Shown here: piece by piece, positions 1 through 9,292 of the stretch
How positions within the stretch are numbered: the first letter of the stretch is position 1
Layout: every line of letters starts with the position of its first letter
Source: Streptomyces sp. NBC_01465
GTDB taxonomy: Bacteria > Actinomycetota > Actinomycetes > Streptomycetales > Streptomycetaceae
Assembly (NCBI RefSeq): GCF_036227325.1
Contig: NZ_CP109467.1
Location: 2,170,001-2,234,000, forward strand
Length of the DNA stretch: 64,000 bases
Direction: 5' to 3'
The notes under the pieces: generated by a model
Database searches by the model: none
The model's input: the letters and a program-made list of their open reading frames with translations, nothing else
Told to the model about the DNA's origin: nothing
Program-made: the position numbers and the translations under genes

Positions 1-216
1 GCAGCCGCGCTCAGTGCGGGTCCGAGCCCGCTGACCGCGCGCGAGGCCGACGTACTGAACGCTTCGGTGGACGGGGCGACGGTCGCCGACATCGCGGGGA
101 CGCTGCATCTGTCGGAGTCGACCGTACGGAACTACCTGTCGTCGGCGATCGGCAAGACGGGCACCCGCAACCGCATGGAGGCGGTGCGGGCGGCCCGTCA
201 ACAGGGCTGGCTCTAG
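1..216 (+). CDS. Response regulator, C-terminal LuxR-type DNA-binding domain (5' end outside window)
   Basis: Only the last 71 residues are present. They form a LuxR/NarL four-helix HTH: a PLTAREADVL helix, then VADIAGTLHLSESTVRNYLS as recognition region, then the IGKTGTRNRMEAVRAA dimer helix. In this family the missing N-terminal part is normally a phosphoacceptor receiver domain, so this is probably the output half of a two-component regulator whose kinase gene lies upstream of the window. Its stop codon overlaps the stop of the convergent MFS gene by 4 bases (CTAG at 213-216). The HTH assignment is firm; the receiver domain is inferred. Confidence 0.85.
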   Translation, partial: AAALSAGPSPLTAREADVLNASVDGATVADIAGTLHLSESTVRNYLSSAIGKTGTRNRMEAVRAARQQGWL

Positions 217-1640
217 CGCTTGTTGGCCACTGTTCGCGGCATCCAGAGCATCAGCACCACGACCCCGGCGAGCAGGATGAACCCGCCCCAGCGGAACGCC
301 AGCGCGTATCCGGCGGTCAGCGCCTCGGCGGTGGTGCTCGTGCCCGTACGGGATGCCGCGACCGTCGAGAGCACGGAGAGGCCGAGCGCGCCGCCCAGCG
401 TCCGCGAGGTGTTGACCAGTCCGGAGACGAGGCCCGCGTCGCCCGGGTCGGCGCCCGAGGTGGCGAGCGAGGCGAGGGGGGTCATCGCGAGGCCCGCGCC
501 CGCCATCATCACCATGCCGGGGAGCATGATCGAGGTGACGTAACCGCCGTGCGCGGTCATCGTCGACTGCCAGCCGAACCCGGCGGCCGTGATCAGCACA
601 CCGATGACGGCGACGTTCCTGGCGCCGATGACCGGCATGATGCGCGGCGCGAACTTCGAGCCCGCGACGACGCTCAACGAGCTGGGGATCAGGGCGAGTC
701 CGGCGCCGAGCGGGGTGTAGCCGAGGACGTTCTGGGCGTACAGCGTCATGAAGAACCACATGCCGAAGCTGCCGGCGCCGCAGACGAACATCGCCGCGTT
801 CGCGGCGGCGACCGAGCGCACCGTGAAGAGCTTCAGCGGCATCAGCGGTGTCTTCGTACGGGCCTCGACCAGCAGGAAGAGCGCGATCAGCGCGAGTCCG
901 GCGGCCAGCGGGACGAGGGTCGCCGCAGCGCCCCAGCCCTCGGCCTCGATCTGCACGATCCCGTACGCGAGAGTCGCCGCGCCCGCCGTCACCAGTACGG
1001 CGCCGGGCAGGTCGAGCCGCCTCTTCGCCCCGGCCTTGCTCTCGGTGATCCAGCGGTAGGCCCCTGCGAAGACGAGCGCCCCGATCGGCACGTTGATCAG
1101 CAGCACCCACCGCCAGGACAGCGAGTCGGTGAGCGCCCCACCGACAAGACCGCCCGCGGCCCCGCCGCCCGCGCCGACCGCGGTCCACGTGGCGATGGCC
1201 CGCGCACGGGCCGCGCCCTCGGGGACCGCGGAGGTGAGGATGGTGAGCGTGGACGGCGCGAGGACGGCCGCCCCGAGCCCCTGCACGGCGCGGGCGGCGA
1301 GCAACTGCCAGCCCTCCTGGGCGAGTCCGCCCGCGAGCGAGGCGAGCGTGAAGAGCCCGAGCCCGACGAGGAACATCCGCTTGCGCCCGAACAGGTCGCC
1401 GGCGCGCCCGCCGAGCAGCATGAACCCGGCGAAGGCGATCGCGTAGGCGTTGACGACCCACTGAAGGCCGGTGGCGCTGAGGCCCAGGTCGGAGCGCATG
1501 GAGGGGAGTGCGACGTTGACGACGGAGACGTCGAGGACAACGAGGAACTGTCCCGCGCAGGCGGCGAGAACGACGAGCCAGGTGCGGGTCGGTGCGGGTC
1601 TGGGGGCTATGCGGAGGTCTTCCGTGCGGGTCTGCGGCAT
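213..1640 (-). CDS. MFS drug/proton antiporter, DHA2 (EmrB/QacA) type
   Basis: A 475-residue polytopic membrane protein. The first helix carries the DHA2-type motif DVSVVNVALPSM, followed by QWVVNAYAIAFAGFMLLGG and the motif A-like loop GRAGDLFGRKRMF near residue 85. About 14 hydrophobic segments fit the DHA2 family, which exports hydrophobic drugs or metabolites with proton antiport. No regulator gene adjoins it, since the LuxR gene is convergent. Substrate unknown. Confidence 0.85.
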   Translation of the reverse strand: MPQTRTEDLRIAPRPAPTRTWLVVLAACAGQFLVVLDVSVVNVALPSMRSDLGLSATGLQWVVNAYAIAFAGFMLLGGRAGDLFGRKRMFLVGLGLFTLASLAGGLAQEGWQLLAARAVQGLGAAVLAPSTLTILTSAVPEGAARARAIATWTAVGAGGGAAGGLVGGALTDSLSWRWVLLINVPIGALVFAGAYRWITESKAGAKRRLDLPGAVLVTAGAATLAYGIVQIEAEGWGAAATLVPLAAGLALIALFLLVEARTKTPLMPLKLFTVRSVAAANAAMFVCGAGSFGMWFFMTLYAQNVLGYTPLGAGLALIPSSLSVVAGSKFAPRIMPVIGARNVAVIGVLITAAGFGWQSTMTAHGGYVTSIMLPGMVMMAGAGLAMTPLASLATSGADPGDAGLVSGLVNTSRTLGGALGLSVLSTVAASRTGTSTTAEALTAGYALAFRWGGFILLAGVVVLMLWMPRTVANKR

Positions 1641-1712
1641 GGGGGTAATGGTCGCAGTTGGTGTGCGGCTGTTGCATCGGGATATCGGTGTACGGACGGG
1701 GGGCCGATGGGA

Positions 1713-2447
1713 CTAGGACCTGCCGGGGGGTGCGCTCCAGGTGCGCCGCTTGGTGAGGGGCTTGGCGTACGCGCCGACGCGGCTCGTCGTCAGGCCGAGC
1801 GCGACGAGCGACTCCGCGAGCCGTACGGCGGCGGCGACCCCGTCGACCACCGGCATCCCGAGCATCGCGCCGACCGTGGCCTGCAGCCCGGTCATGCCCG
1901 CGCAGCCGAGCACCAGGACCTCGGCCCCGGCGTCCCTGGCCCGCTCCCCCGCGGCAACGAAGGCGCGCGTGGTGCGCTGCTCGTCGCCGAGGTCGAGGAC
2001 GCCGAGCCCGGTGCCGACGACGGCGGCGCAGTGGGCGCCGACCCCGGCCGCGTAGAGACTGTCCTCGATCTGCCCGCACGCGCGGTCGAGGGTGGTGACC
2101 ACTCCGTAGCGCCGGCCGAGGAGGCAGGCGAAGTGGGCGGCGGCCTCGGTGATGTCGACGACGGGGACGTCGAGGAGCTCGCGGGCGCCCTCGCGCCCGT
2201 GCTCGCCGAACCCGGCCATGACCACGGCGTCGTACGGCTCCTGCGCGGTCTCCGTATGGAGGCGCAGGGTGTCGAGGACGGCGGCGGCGGAGAGATAGCT
2301 GTCCAGCCAGCCCTCCGCCGACTCCGGTCCCCAGGCCGGGGTGAGTCCGGTGATCGTGGTGCCCGGGCCTGCTGCTCCCCGGGCACCTCGTACGATCTCG
2401 TCGGTCATCGACCGGGTGGTGTTGCAGTTGGTGACGACGATGCGCAC
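1713..2447 (-). CDS. Asp/Glu/hydantoin racemase family protein
   Basis: A 244-residue protein of the aspartate/glutamate/hydantoin racemase superfamily. It opens with RIVVTNCNTT and has two cysteine loops in the usual places: residues around HFACLLGRRYGVVTT in the first half and LVLGCAGM in the second half, the latter holding the likely catalytic Cys. I chose the GTG at 2447 because it starts 5 bases after the stop of the upstream permease and gives the family's normal N-terminus. Together with the NCS1 permease it probably imports and racemises a hydantoin- or allantoin-like compound. No hydantoinase or amidohydrolase lies nearby, so the substrate is inferred from family membership only. Confidence 0.82.
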   Translation of the reverse strand: MRIVVTNCNTTRSMTDEIVRGARGAAGPGTTITGLTPAWGPESAEGWLDSYLSAAAVLDTLRLHTETAQEPYDAVVMAGFGEHGREGARELLDVPVVDITEAAAHFACLLGRRYGVVTTLDRACGQIEDSLYAAGVGAHCAAVVGTGLGVLDLGDEQRTTRAFVAAGERARDAGAEVLVLGCAGMTGLQATVGAMLGMPVVDGVAAAVRLAESLVALGLTTSRVGAYAKPLTKRRTWSAPPGRS

Positions 2448-2452
2448 GCGCC

Positions 2453-3907
2453 TCAGACCTCCAGGGCGGGCTCGGGGACCGGGACGGCTGCGGGTGTGGC
2501 CGTGCGCTCTGAGCGGCAGAGCGCCGCGTAGAGGACGGCGGACATCGCGGTGCCGATGAACCAGGAGTAGGGCGCGGCGTCGCTGAAGTACGGGACGAGC
2601 GCGCAGACCCCGGCGACGGCGGCGGAGGGCAGGAAGGCCCAGAGCGCCTTGGGGTTGACGCCCTTGCGGTAGTAGTACGGGGAATCCGGCGAGGCGTCGA
2701 AGAGCTGGGCGGTGTCGACGCGGCCGCGCTTCACCCAGTAGTAGTCGAGCATGATCACGCCGAAGAGCGGGCCGAGGAAGGCGCCGAGGCCGCCGAGGAA
2801 GTAGTTGACGACGTTGGGGTTGGAGTAGAGGTTCCACGGGGTGACCAGGAGCGCGGCGACCGTGCTGATGAGGCCGCCGATCTTGAAGGTGATCTTCTGC
2901 GGCCAGACGTTGGCGAGGTCGTACGCGGGTGAGACGAAGTTGGCGACGATGTTCACGCCCATGGTGGCGATCGCGAAGGTGAGCGCGCCGAGGACCAGGA
3001 CCCAGGTGTTGCCGACCTTGGCGACGAGCAGGGCCGGGTCGGTGATGGCCTCGCCGAAGACCTCGATGGAGCCCGCGGTGACGATGACCGAGACGATGAC
3101 GAAGGCGGTCGAGTTGATGGGCAGGCCCCAGAAGTTGCCGCGCTTGACGGTGCGCTGGTCGGGGGCGAAGCGGGAGAAGTCGCAGAAGTTGAGCATGAGG
3201 GTGCCGTACGTGGCGAGGATCAGTCCTATCGCGCCGAACCACTGACGGAACTGCTCACCGGTGGAGACCGGGTGCGGGGTGCTGGTGAGGGAGAGGGTCC
3301 AGCCGGCCTTGGAGAGCACCCAGAGCGCGAGCGCGATCATGACGAGCCAGATCGCGGGCCCGCAGAAGTCCTGGAACTTGCGGACGGCCTCCATGCCGCG
3401 CGTGATGATCAGCGCCTGCAGCACCCAGAGGGAGAGGAAGGAGACCCAGCCGAGGGCGTCGAGGCCGAGGAATGAGTGCTTGGTCCAGGACTCTAGGCCG
3501 GGGGATGCGGCGAGGAGCATCACGTTGACGGCGACGGACGCGAGGTAGGTCTGGATTCCGTACCACATGATGGCGATCACGGCGCGGATGAGGGCGGGGA
3601 TGTTGGCGCCCCAGACGCCGAAGCTGATGCGGCTGACGACGGGGAAGGGGACCCCGTGGCGCTGGCCGATGCGGCCCATCATGTTCATCCCGAGGTAGAT
3701 CAGGACGAAGCCGACGAGGAGTGACGTGAAGATCTGCCAGACGTTGAGACCGAGGACCAACAGCCCTGCGGCGAAGGTGTAGTTGCCGAGGTTGTGGACG
3801 TCGGACATCCACATGGCGAAGAGGTCGTAGACCTTCCACTTGCGCTCGGTGGCGGGTGCGAGGTCTTCGTTGGTGAGGCGTGGATCGGGGACGAATGCGG
3901 CGGACAA
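2453..3907 (-). CDS. NCS1 family nucleobase/hydantoin:cation symporter
   Basis: A 484-residue permease with about 12 membrane segments. Its early motif NLGNYTFAAGLLVLGLNVWQ and the GVPFPVVSRISFGVWG stretch in the first third are characteristic of nucleobase:cation symporter-1 proteins (Mhp1, allantoin and cytosine permeases). It is the first gene of a two-gene operon with the racemase (5-base gap) and is divergent from the GntR regulator. A perfect 16-bp palindrome lies just upstream of its start, so repression relieved by the imported ligand is likely. Hydantoin, allantoin or purine uptake is inferred from family and neighbour. Confidence 0.88.
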   Translation of the reverse strand: MSAAFVPDPRLTNEDLAPATERKWKVYDLFAMWMSDVHNLGNYTFAAGLLVLGLNVWQIFTSLLVGFVLIYLGMNMMGRIGQRHGVPFPVVSRISFGVWGANIPALIRAVIAIMWYGIQTYLASVAVNVMLLAASPGLESWTKHSFLGLDALGWVSFLSLWVLQALIITRGMEAVRKFQDFCGPAIWLVMIALALWVLSKAGWTLSLTSTPHPVSTGEQFRQWFGAIGLILATYGTLMLNFCDFSRFAPDQRTVKRGNFWGLPINSTAFVIVSVIVTAGSIEVFGEAITDPALLVAKVGNTWVLVLGALTFAIATMGVNIVANFVSPAYDLANVWPQKITFKIGGLISTVAALLVTPWNLYSNPNVVNYFLGGLGAFLGPLFGVIMLDYYWVKRGRVDTAQLFDASPDSPYYYRKGVNPKALWAFLPSAAVAGVCALVPYFSDAAPYSWFIGTAMSAVLYAALCRSERTATPAAVPVPEPALEV

Positions 3908-3927
3908 GGGAGCCTCCCTGGGGGTTT

Positions 3928-3943
3928 GTTTGGTATACCAAAC
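3928..3943. promoter_or_regulatory. Palindromic GntR-type operator
   Basis: GTTTGGTATACCAAAC is a perfect 16-bp palindrome, 20 bases upstream of the permease start and about 90 bases before the divergent GntR/FCD regulator. FadR/FCD-type regulators commonly bind short TGGTnnACCA-like palindromes, so this is the likely operator for both divergent units. Symmetry is seen; regulator pairing is inferred from position. Confidence 0.75.
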
Positions 3944-4035
3944 GTTGCGACATGCTCCCGCTCCTGATGGCGGCCCGCAATGTCCGCGCGGTTACGGCTG
4001 GGTAAAACACCGTCCGCCTCGGCGAAGATGGGGAG

Positions 4036-4728
4036 ATGACGGAGATGACCACGGCAGAACCCGTGACGGCGACCGCGCTCGGCGCCGTACGCGAACGGGT
4101 GCTCGCCGGGCTGCGCGAGGACATCATCAGCGGCCGGATGCGGCCGGGCGACCGCCTGGTCGAGCGCGAACTCGCGGAGCGGTTCGGGGTGTCACGGGTG
4201 CCGGTGCGCGAGGCGGTACGGGCACTGGTCACGGAGGGCTTCGTCACCTTCGAGACGCCGCGGCGCCTGGTGGTGCGGACGCTGACGCGGGTCGACGTCA
4301 AGGAACTCTTCGAACTGCGGGAGGCCTTGGAGGTCTACGCGGCGGGCCTGGCGGCGGAGCGCGCGACGCCCGAGGGCTTGGCCGAGCTCCGGGGTCTGCT
4401 CGACCGGGCGGCGGCTGCGACGCGGACTGCGGACGCGGAGGCGATCACGGAGATCAACACCCGCTTCCACGAGCGGATCCTGGAGATGGCGGGGAACGGC
4501 CTGCTGATGTCGGTGATGGACCCGGTGGACGGGCGACTGCGGTGGCTGACGCGCCGGAACGAGGACTGGCCGCAACTCCTGTGCGAGCACAGGGAGTTGT
4601 ACGAGGCGATCGCGTCGGGGGATGCGGGTCGGGCGAGGGAGAGCTCACTGGCGCATGTCCGGACGAACTACCGCTCGACGCGGCGGCAGCTCTTCGGCGA
4701 CGACGCTTCCAGCCCGTCCGGCGATTGA
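4036..4728 (+). CDS. GntR family regulator, FCD (FadR) subfamily
   Basis: A 230-residue regulator. The N-terminal winged helix (about residues 15-82) contains GRMRPGDRLVERELAERFGV and SRVPVREAVRAL. The all-helical FCD ligand domain follows (about 90-215), with the metal/acid-binding pattern DLREALE-like (ELREALEVYA), NTRFHERI and EHRELYEAI. It is divergent from the permease/racemase operon across a perfect palindrome and probably represses it. A second ATG at 4045 has the better-placed GGGAG ribosome site (4031-4035). The last six residues and the TGA stop are encoded by a dispersed intergenic repeat (see 4708-4782), so the native C-terminus may have been replaced. Confidence 0.88.
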   Translation: MTEMTTAEPVTATALGAVRERVLAGLREDIISGRMRPGDRLVERELAERFGVSRVPVREAVRALVTEGFVTFETPRRLVVRTLTRVDVKELFELREALEVYAAGLAAERATPEGLAELRGLLDRAAAATRTADAEAITEINTRFHERILEMAGNGLLMSVMDPVDGRLRWLTRRNEDWPQLLCEHRELYEAIASGDAGRARESSLAHVRTNYRSTRRQLFGDDASSPSGD

Positions 4729-4782
4729 GGACACGCGGCCGAAGGTCGCTTACGGGCACGGGGTGGGGGAAGAACCCCCGCC
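4708..4782 (+). repeat. Dispersed Streptomyces intergenic repeat, copy A
   Basis: It begins with CCAGCCCGTCCGGCGATTGA and continues GGACACGCGGCCGAAGGTCGC, the same order as copies at 27412 and 55835. It ends in a G/C hairpin (GGTGGGGG at 4762-4769, CCCCCGCC at 4775-4782) that could terminate both convergent genes. Here the repeat overlaps coding sequence on both strands: it supplies the GntR stop TGA (4726-4728) and the TAA of the kinase gene (4750-4752). Confidence 0.8.
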
Positions 4783-5697
4783 ACGCCACCAGTAGCGCCC
4801 GACAATGAGCTCCTCCAGCGCGCGGAGCCTGTCGGCAGCCATCTGCCCATGCGCAGAGGGGTGTTCGAGCCCAAAACGGAGGTCGGCGACCAGGTGGCTC
4901 GCCTCGCGCACCTCGCACTCCGCCCGGAGCGTCTCCGTGGAAGTCCCCGTCGCACGGGCGATGACGTCGAGCACGCTCTCCATGTGCGGGCCGCTGAACC
5001 GGGCCAGGAAGAACCAGTCGTCGGCAGGTTCGCCGAAGCGGGCCCACTCGAAGTCCAGCAGTGCCGTCACTCTCTGGTCCTGCACCAGCCAGTTGTCCCA
5101 GTGGCAGTCCGCGTGAACCGGGACGACCGCCCGTGCGTGCAGCGGCGCGCGCTCAGCGATCGCCGTCAGGCCATCGAGCAGTCGGCGTGGCACGAATCCC
5201 TCCCGGTCCAGGGCGGCGAGGTTCTCCACATCTGCGGAGAACGCCGCCCGGCCGGTGAATCCACCGTGGTCGAGCGGCTCTCTCAGCAGCTGTTCGATGT
5301 CGCTCGACGGCGTCCACTTGTGCAGCAGGTCGAGCCGCTGGACCGCCTCCTCCGCCCATGAGCGCGCGGTCGCGCGGTCCACCCCGGGCATGCCCATGCC
5401 GGGAGCCGCCCCCGGCACGCGGCCGTAGCAGGCGTACCGGACATCACGCGTCCCCAGCCGATGGCGCCCGCTCCCGAGCAGCGGGGCAGTGAGCCCGGCC
5501 GGCAGGTGGGGCGCGAGTGCGATCTCCCGGTCAAGCCGCGAGTGGTCTGCCGCATCGATGATCTTCACGACGGCGTCCGAGCCGACGTACACGTGGTGGG
5601 AGCTGCTCTCGACCGTGGCCATGGGACCGGGGTCGCGCCCCATGGCCGTAGCGGCGATTGCGCGAGTCTCAGCGTGAGCATGCCGCAGGTCGGTCAT
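4750..5697 (-). CDS. Aminoglycoside phosphotransferase (APH)-like kinase
   Basis: A 315-residue protein of the APH/choline-kinase superfamily. The catalytic loop is HADCHWDNWL, with Asp197 and Asn202, and the metal-binding DFE (DFEWARFGEPADDW) begins at Asp215. An N-terminal lysine in VVKIIDAADHSRLDREI fits the ATP lobe. Members phosphorylate drugs, sugars or small alcohols; nothing here fixes the substrate, and resistance should not be assumed. The final roughly ten residues (RGGGSSPTPCP) read through a dispersed repeat, and the stop depends on a base that differs from the other repeat copies. It is convergent with the GntR gene. Confidence 0.8.
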   Translation of the reverse strand: MTDLRHAHAETRAIAATAMGRDPGPMATVESSSHHVYVGSDAVVKIIDAADHSRLDREIALAPHLPAGLTAPLLGSGRHRLGTRDVRYACYGRVPGAAPGMGMPGVDRATARSWAEEAVQRLDLLHKWTPSSDIEQLLREPLDHGGFTGRAAFSADVENLAALDREGFVPRRLLDGLTAIAERAPLHARAVVPVHADCHWDNWLVQDQRVTALLDFEWARFGEPADDWFFLARFSGPHMESVLDVIARATGTSTETLRAECEVREASHLVADLRFGLEHPSAHGQMAADRLRALEELIVGRYWWRGGGSSPTPCP

Positions 5698-5740
5698 GAC
5701 TTCATGATCTACGGGTGGAACACCGGAGGCGAACCCTCCG

Positions 5741-6931
5741 CTACCCCCGCCGCAGCAGCGTCACCACCGCCGCACCCCCCAGCCCGATGTTGTGCGCGAG
5801 CCCCACCCCGGCCCCCGGCACCTGCCGCGCCCCCGCCTCACCCCTCAACTGCCAGCTCAGCTCCGCCACTTGGGCGATCCCCGTCGCCCCCAACGGGTGC
5901 CCCTTCGAGATCAGGCCGCCCGACGGGTTCACCACCCACCGGCCCCCGTACGTCGTCGCCCCACTCTCCACGAGCTTCCCCGACTCCCCCACCGCGCACA
6001 TCCCCAGCGCCTCGTACGTCAAAAGCTCATTCACCGAGAAGCAGTCGTGCAGCTCCACCACATCGACATCCCCGATGCCGAGCCCCGACCGCTCCCACAC
6101 CTGGTCCGCCGCCGCCCGCGACATCGGCTGCCCCACCACGTCGATGCACGACCCGGACTCGAACGACACCCCCGTGTCCGTCGTCATCGCCTGCGCGACG
6201 ATCTCGACCGCCTTCTCCCCTAGCCCGTGCTCGTCCACGAACCGCTCCGAGACGACCACCGCAGCCGCCGCACCGTCCGAGGTCGGCGAACACTGCAGCT
6301 TCGTCAGCGGCGCATGGATCGACCGCGCCGCCAGGATCTCGTCGACCTCGTACACGTCCTGGAACTGCGCGTACGGATTGTTCGCCGAGTGCCGGTGGTT
6401 CTTCGCCGCCACCGCCGCGAGCTGCGCCTCCGTCGTCCCGTACTTCTCCATGTGCTCCCGCGCCGCGTTCCCGAAGATCTGCGCGGTCGGCGGCGACATC
6501 TCGAAGCCGTGGCCGGCCGCCATGATCCCGTAGTGCCGTGCGACCGGCGACGTCTTGAAGTCGCCCCCGTCGGCCCCGCCGCCCAGCGCCCCCTTCTTCA
6601 TCTTCTCGAAGCCGAGCGCGAGCACGCAGTCGCTGATCCCGCCCTCCACGAACTGCCGCGCCATCATCAACGCACTCGACCCGGTCGCGCAGTTGTTGTT
6701 GACGTTGTAGACCGGCACCCCGGTGAGCCCCAGCTCGTACACCGCCCGCTGCCCCGCCGTGGAGGCCTGGAAGCAGTACCCCACCGGGACCTGCTCCACC
6801 TCCCCGTACGCGACCCCCGCGTCCGCGAGCGCCGCCTCGCCCGCCTCCTTCGCCATGTCCCAGTACTGCCAGTCACGGCTCTCGGGCTTCTCGAACTTCG
6901 TCATCCCGACACCGACCACGTAAGCCTTCAC
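5741..6931 (-). CDS. Lipid-transfer-type thiolase (Ltp/SCP2-thiolase family)
   Basis: 396 residues from GTG 6931, chosen because an AAGGGA site lies 8 bases upstream and the upstream gene ends at 6945. It starts [15 protein letters not shown] and has the nucleophile region [10 protein letters not shown] (Cys81), [13 protein letters not shown] in mid-protein, [14 protein letters not shown] (His345) and AHNIGLGG (His380), the SCP2-thiolase pattern. In mycobacteria close relatives (Ltp proteins) act in sterol side-chain degradation, thiolytically or as aldolases with a DUF35 partner. No DUF35 gene lies next to it. It is cotranscribed (13-base gap) behind the double acyl-CoA dehydrogenase, under a KstR-type site. 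Confidence 0.85.
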   Translation of the reverse strand: MKAYVVGVGMTKFEKPESRDWQYWDMAKEAGEAALADAGVAYGEVEQVPVGYCFQASTAGQRAVYELGLTGVPVYNVNNNCATGSSALMMARQFVEGGISDCVLALGFEKMKKGALGGGADGGDFKTSPVARHYGIMAAGHGFEMSPPTAQIFGNAAREHMEKYGTTEAQLAAVAAKNHRHSANNPYAQFQDVYEVDEILAARSIHAPLTKLQCSPTSDGAAAAVVVSERFVDEHGLGEKAVEIVAQAMTTDTGVSFESGSCIDVVGQPMSRAAADQVWERSGLGIGDVDVVELHDCFSVNELLTYEALGMCAVGESGKLVESGATTYGGRWVVNPSGGLISKGHPLGATGIAQVAELSWQLRGEAGARQVPGAGVGLAHNIGLGGAAVVTLLRRG

Positions 6932-6944
6932 AGCATTGATCCCT

Positions 6945-9119
6945 TCAGTCCCTCGGAAGGCCGAGAATCCGCTCGGCAACGACATTGAGCTGCACCTGAG
7001 TTGTGCCTCCGGCGATGGTCAGACACCGCGCCATCAGGAATCCGTGGACGGCCCGCTCCCCCGCCCCCTCGCGCACCGCACCGGCAGGACCGAGCAGCTC
7101 CAGGGCCAGCTCGGCGACCTTCTGCTGGTGCGGAGTCTGTACGAGCTTGCGCACCGAAGCCCCCGCCCCGGCCTCGAGACCCGACACCTGTTGCATGGTC
7201 GTACGCAGCCCGATGCACCCCAGCGCATGCGCCTCGGCGGCCAGCGCGCCGACCCGGACCCTGCCTGCCCCGTCCAGTTCCGCGGACTGCGCGATGAGCG
7301 CTTCGAGCCCCACGTCGAAGGTCATCTGGTCGGCCATGTGCACCCGTTCGTTCCCGAGGGTGTTCCGCGCGACCTTCCAGCCGCCCCCCACTTCCCCCAC
7401 GACCGCGTCCTCGGGCAGGAGTACGTCGTCGAAGTACACCTCGTTGAAGAGGGCCTCCCCGGTGATCTCCTTCAGCGGCCGCACATCAATGCCCGGCGTC
7501 CGCTTCATGTCGACGACGAAGTACGTCAGCCCCTTGTGCTTGGGCGCGTCCGGATCGGTCCTCGCCAGCAGAATTCCGTAGTCCGCGCTCTGCGCCGAAG
7601 ACGTCCACACCTTCTGCCCGTTGACCCGCCAGCCGCCGCCCTCCACCCGCTCGGCCTTCGTCCGCAGCGACGCCAGGTCGGAGCCGGCCCCCGGCTCGGA
7701 GAAGAGCTGGCACCAGTGGAGTTCGCCCCGGAGCGTCGGCGCCACGTACCGCTCCTGCTGCGCCTTCGTCCCGTACGCGAGCAGCGAGGGCACGACCCAG
7801 GTCGCGATCCCCAGGTCGGCCACCCGCACCCCGGCGGCCTTCAACTCCTCCTGCACCGCGAGCTGTTGTACGGCACCGGCGCCCAGCCCGTACGGCTTCG
7901 GCAGATACGGAGCCGCATACCCGCTCCCCGCGAGCGCCCGCCGCGCCGCCGCCGGATCCATCCCGCGCGCACCCTCGATCACGGCCCGCGCCGCGACCCG
8001 GTACCCCTCGGCCTCGCGCGGCAGTTCGAGCCGCAGCTCCCGCCGCGCCCCCTCCGCCGCCAGCCGCACGGCCCGCAGCCGCCACGCGTCGCCCGCCCCC
8101 AGGAGCTGCCGTGCGACGAGCGCCCGCCGCAGATACAGATGCGCGTCGTGCTCCCACGTGAAGCCGATCCCGCCGAGCACTTGAATGCAGTCCTTGGCGC
8201 ACGAGTACGCCGCGTCCAGCGCGGTCGCCGCCGCCAGCGCGGCAGCCAGCCCGCGCGCGCCGGCCACATCCCCCACCGCCCGCGCCGCGTCCCACGCCAG
8301 CGCCCGCGCCTGCTCGACGCGCACCAGCATGTCCGCGCACAGGTGCTTGATCGCCTGGAACTGTCCGATGGGGCGCCCGAACTGCTCGCGCACCTTCGCG
8401 TACGACGCCGCGGTCTCCAGCGCCCAGGCGGCGGTCCCGCACGCATCGGCCGCGTACAGAACGGCGGCCAGATCCCGTACGAGAACCGAGTCGACGCCGC
8501 CGAGCACGCGCCCGGCCGGCACCTCCACGCCCCCCGCCGCAACCTCCGCCGTGGGCCGCGTCGGATCGGCGCTCTCGTGCGCCCGCACCGCCAGCCGGTC
8601 CGCGTCGACGGCGACCCACACCGTGCCGTGCGCCGCCTCTGCGGCCAGCACGACCACATCCGCATGAGCCCCGGAGAGCACGGGCGGCGCGATGCCGTCG
8701 AGGAGATACCCGCCCCCCTCGACGGCCACCGCGGTCAGCGACCCGGTGCCGAGCGCGACGGCCCCGATCCGTTCACCCGCGGCCAGCGCGGCGACGAGCT
8801 CCCCGCAGCCGCCCGCCCGCTCCAGGACCACGGAGGCGTGCGCGTTCGCGAGGAAGGGCCCGGGCAGTGCGGCCCGCCCCGCCTCCTCCAGTACGACGGC
8901 GAGCTCCCCGAGCCCGCCGCCCCCGCCCCCGTACCGCTCAGGGAGGTGCACTCCGAGCAGCCCCTGGTCGGCGATCGCATCCCAGTAGCCGGGCCGTCCG
9001 GCACCTCCGCCCGGAGCGTCAAGAAGCTTCCGTACCTCCTCGACCGGCACGTTGCGCGCCAGCCAGCCGCGTACGGCGTCGGCCAACTCCCCTTGTTCCT
9101 GCGTGATTCCGATGCCCAT
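6945..9119 (-). CDS. Two-domain (fused) acyl-CoA dehydrogenase, FadE34-like
   Basis: 724 residues, twice the usual acyl-CoA dehydrogenase length, with two complete ACAD modules. Residues ~1-330 include [28 protein letters not shown] and the helical [22 protein letters not shown]. Residues ~360-724 include [30 protein letters not shown] sequence and [20 protein letters not shown]. Mycobacterial FadE34 has the same fused layout and dehydrogenates C5-side-chain steroid CoA esters; the shared layout plus the KstR site makes a steroid or branched acyl-CoA substrate likely. I chose ATG 9119 because a start further upstream would sit inside the operator. There is no good ribosome site, so the mRNA may be leaderless. 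Confidence 0.85.
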   Translation of the reverse strand: MGIGITQEQGELADAVRGWLARNVPVEEVRKLLDAPGGGAGRPGYWDAIADQGLLGVHLPERYGGGGGGLGELAVVLEEAGRAALPGPFLANAHASVVLERAGGCGELVAALAAGERIGAVALGTGSLTAVAVEGGGYLLDGIAPPVLSGAHADVVVLAAEAAHGTVWVAVDADRLAVRAHESADPTRPTAEVAAGGVEVPAGRVLGGVDSVLVRDLAAVLYAADACGTAAWALETAASYAKVREQFGRPIGQFQAIKHLCADMLVRVEQARALAWDAARAVGDVAGARGLAAALAAATALDAAYSCAKDCIQVLGGIGFTWEHDAHLYLRRALVARQLLGAGDAWRLRAVRLAAEGARRELRLELPREAEGYRVAARAVIEGARGMDPAAARRALAGSGYAAPYLPKPYGLGAGAVQQLAVQEELKAAGVRVADLGIATWVVPSLLAYGTKAQQERYVAPTLRGELHWCQLFSEPGAGSDLASLRTKAERVEGGGWRVNGQKVWTSSAQSADYGILLARTDPDAPKHKGLTYFVVDMKRTPGIDVRPLKEITGEALFNEVYFDDVLLPEDAVVGEVGGGWKVARNTLGNERVHMADQMTFDVGLEALIAQSAELDGAGRVRVGALAAEAHALGCIGLRTTMQQVSGLEAGAGASVRKLVQTPHQQKVAELALELLGPAGAVREGAGERAVHGFLMARCLTIAGGTTQVQLNVVAERILGLPRD

Positions 9120-9131
9120 GCGCACGCAGAC

Positions 9132-9145
9132 TAGAACACGTTCCA
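9132..9145 (-). promoter_or_regulatory. KstR-type operator (perfect match)
   Basis: TAGAACACGTTCCA fits the mycobacterial KstR consensus TnnAACnnGTTnnA at every fixed position. It lies 12 bases upstream of the fused acyl-CoA dehydrogenase start and overlaps a -10-like TAGTCT on the minus strand. The regulator is probably the TetR protein at 25892-26509. Confidence 0.75.
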
Positions 9146-9292
9146 ATCTGACGGAAGGTCAGATACATACCTGATCCCACGTGACGCGGATCACCCACGC
9201 GCCTTACCTCCCCTTTACCGAAATCCGGAATATGACCACCCCGGCCGAAGGTTGCACCATGCACACACTTACCGCCTCCGGAGGCTCCACGC

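Noticed and set aside
549..2531. 660-residue plus-strand frame antisense to the MFS and racemase genes
   Set aside because: Arg/Gly/Asp-rich composition typical of antisense reading of GC-rich genes, no domain, and it fully overlaps two well-supported genes.
3255..4301. 348-residue minus-strand frame spanning the permease start and the GntR gene
   Set aside because: Crosses an operator and two real genes; Arg/Ser/Pro-rich.
4750..5697. Antibiotic-resistance gene
   Set aside because: APH fold is clear but the family is broad and no resistance context or known subfamily motif is visible.
6936..9134. 732-residue plus-strand frame antisense to the acyl-CoA dehydrogenase
   Set aside because: Arg/Pro/His-rich shadow of a clear two-domain enzyme.
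9120..9146. TTG start for the acyl-CoA dehydrogenase upstream of ATG 9119
   Set aside because: It would place the start codon inside the KstR operator.
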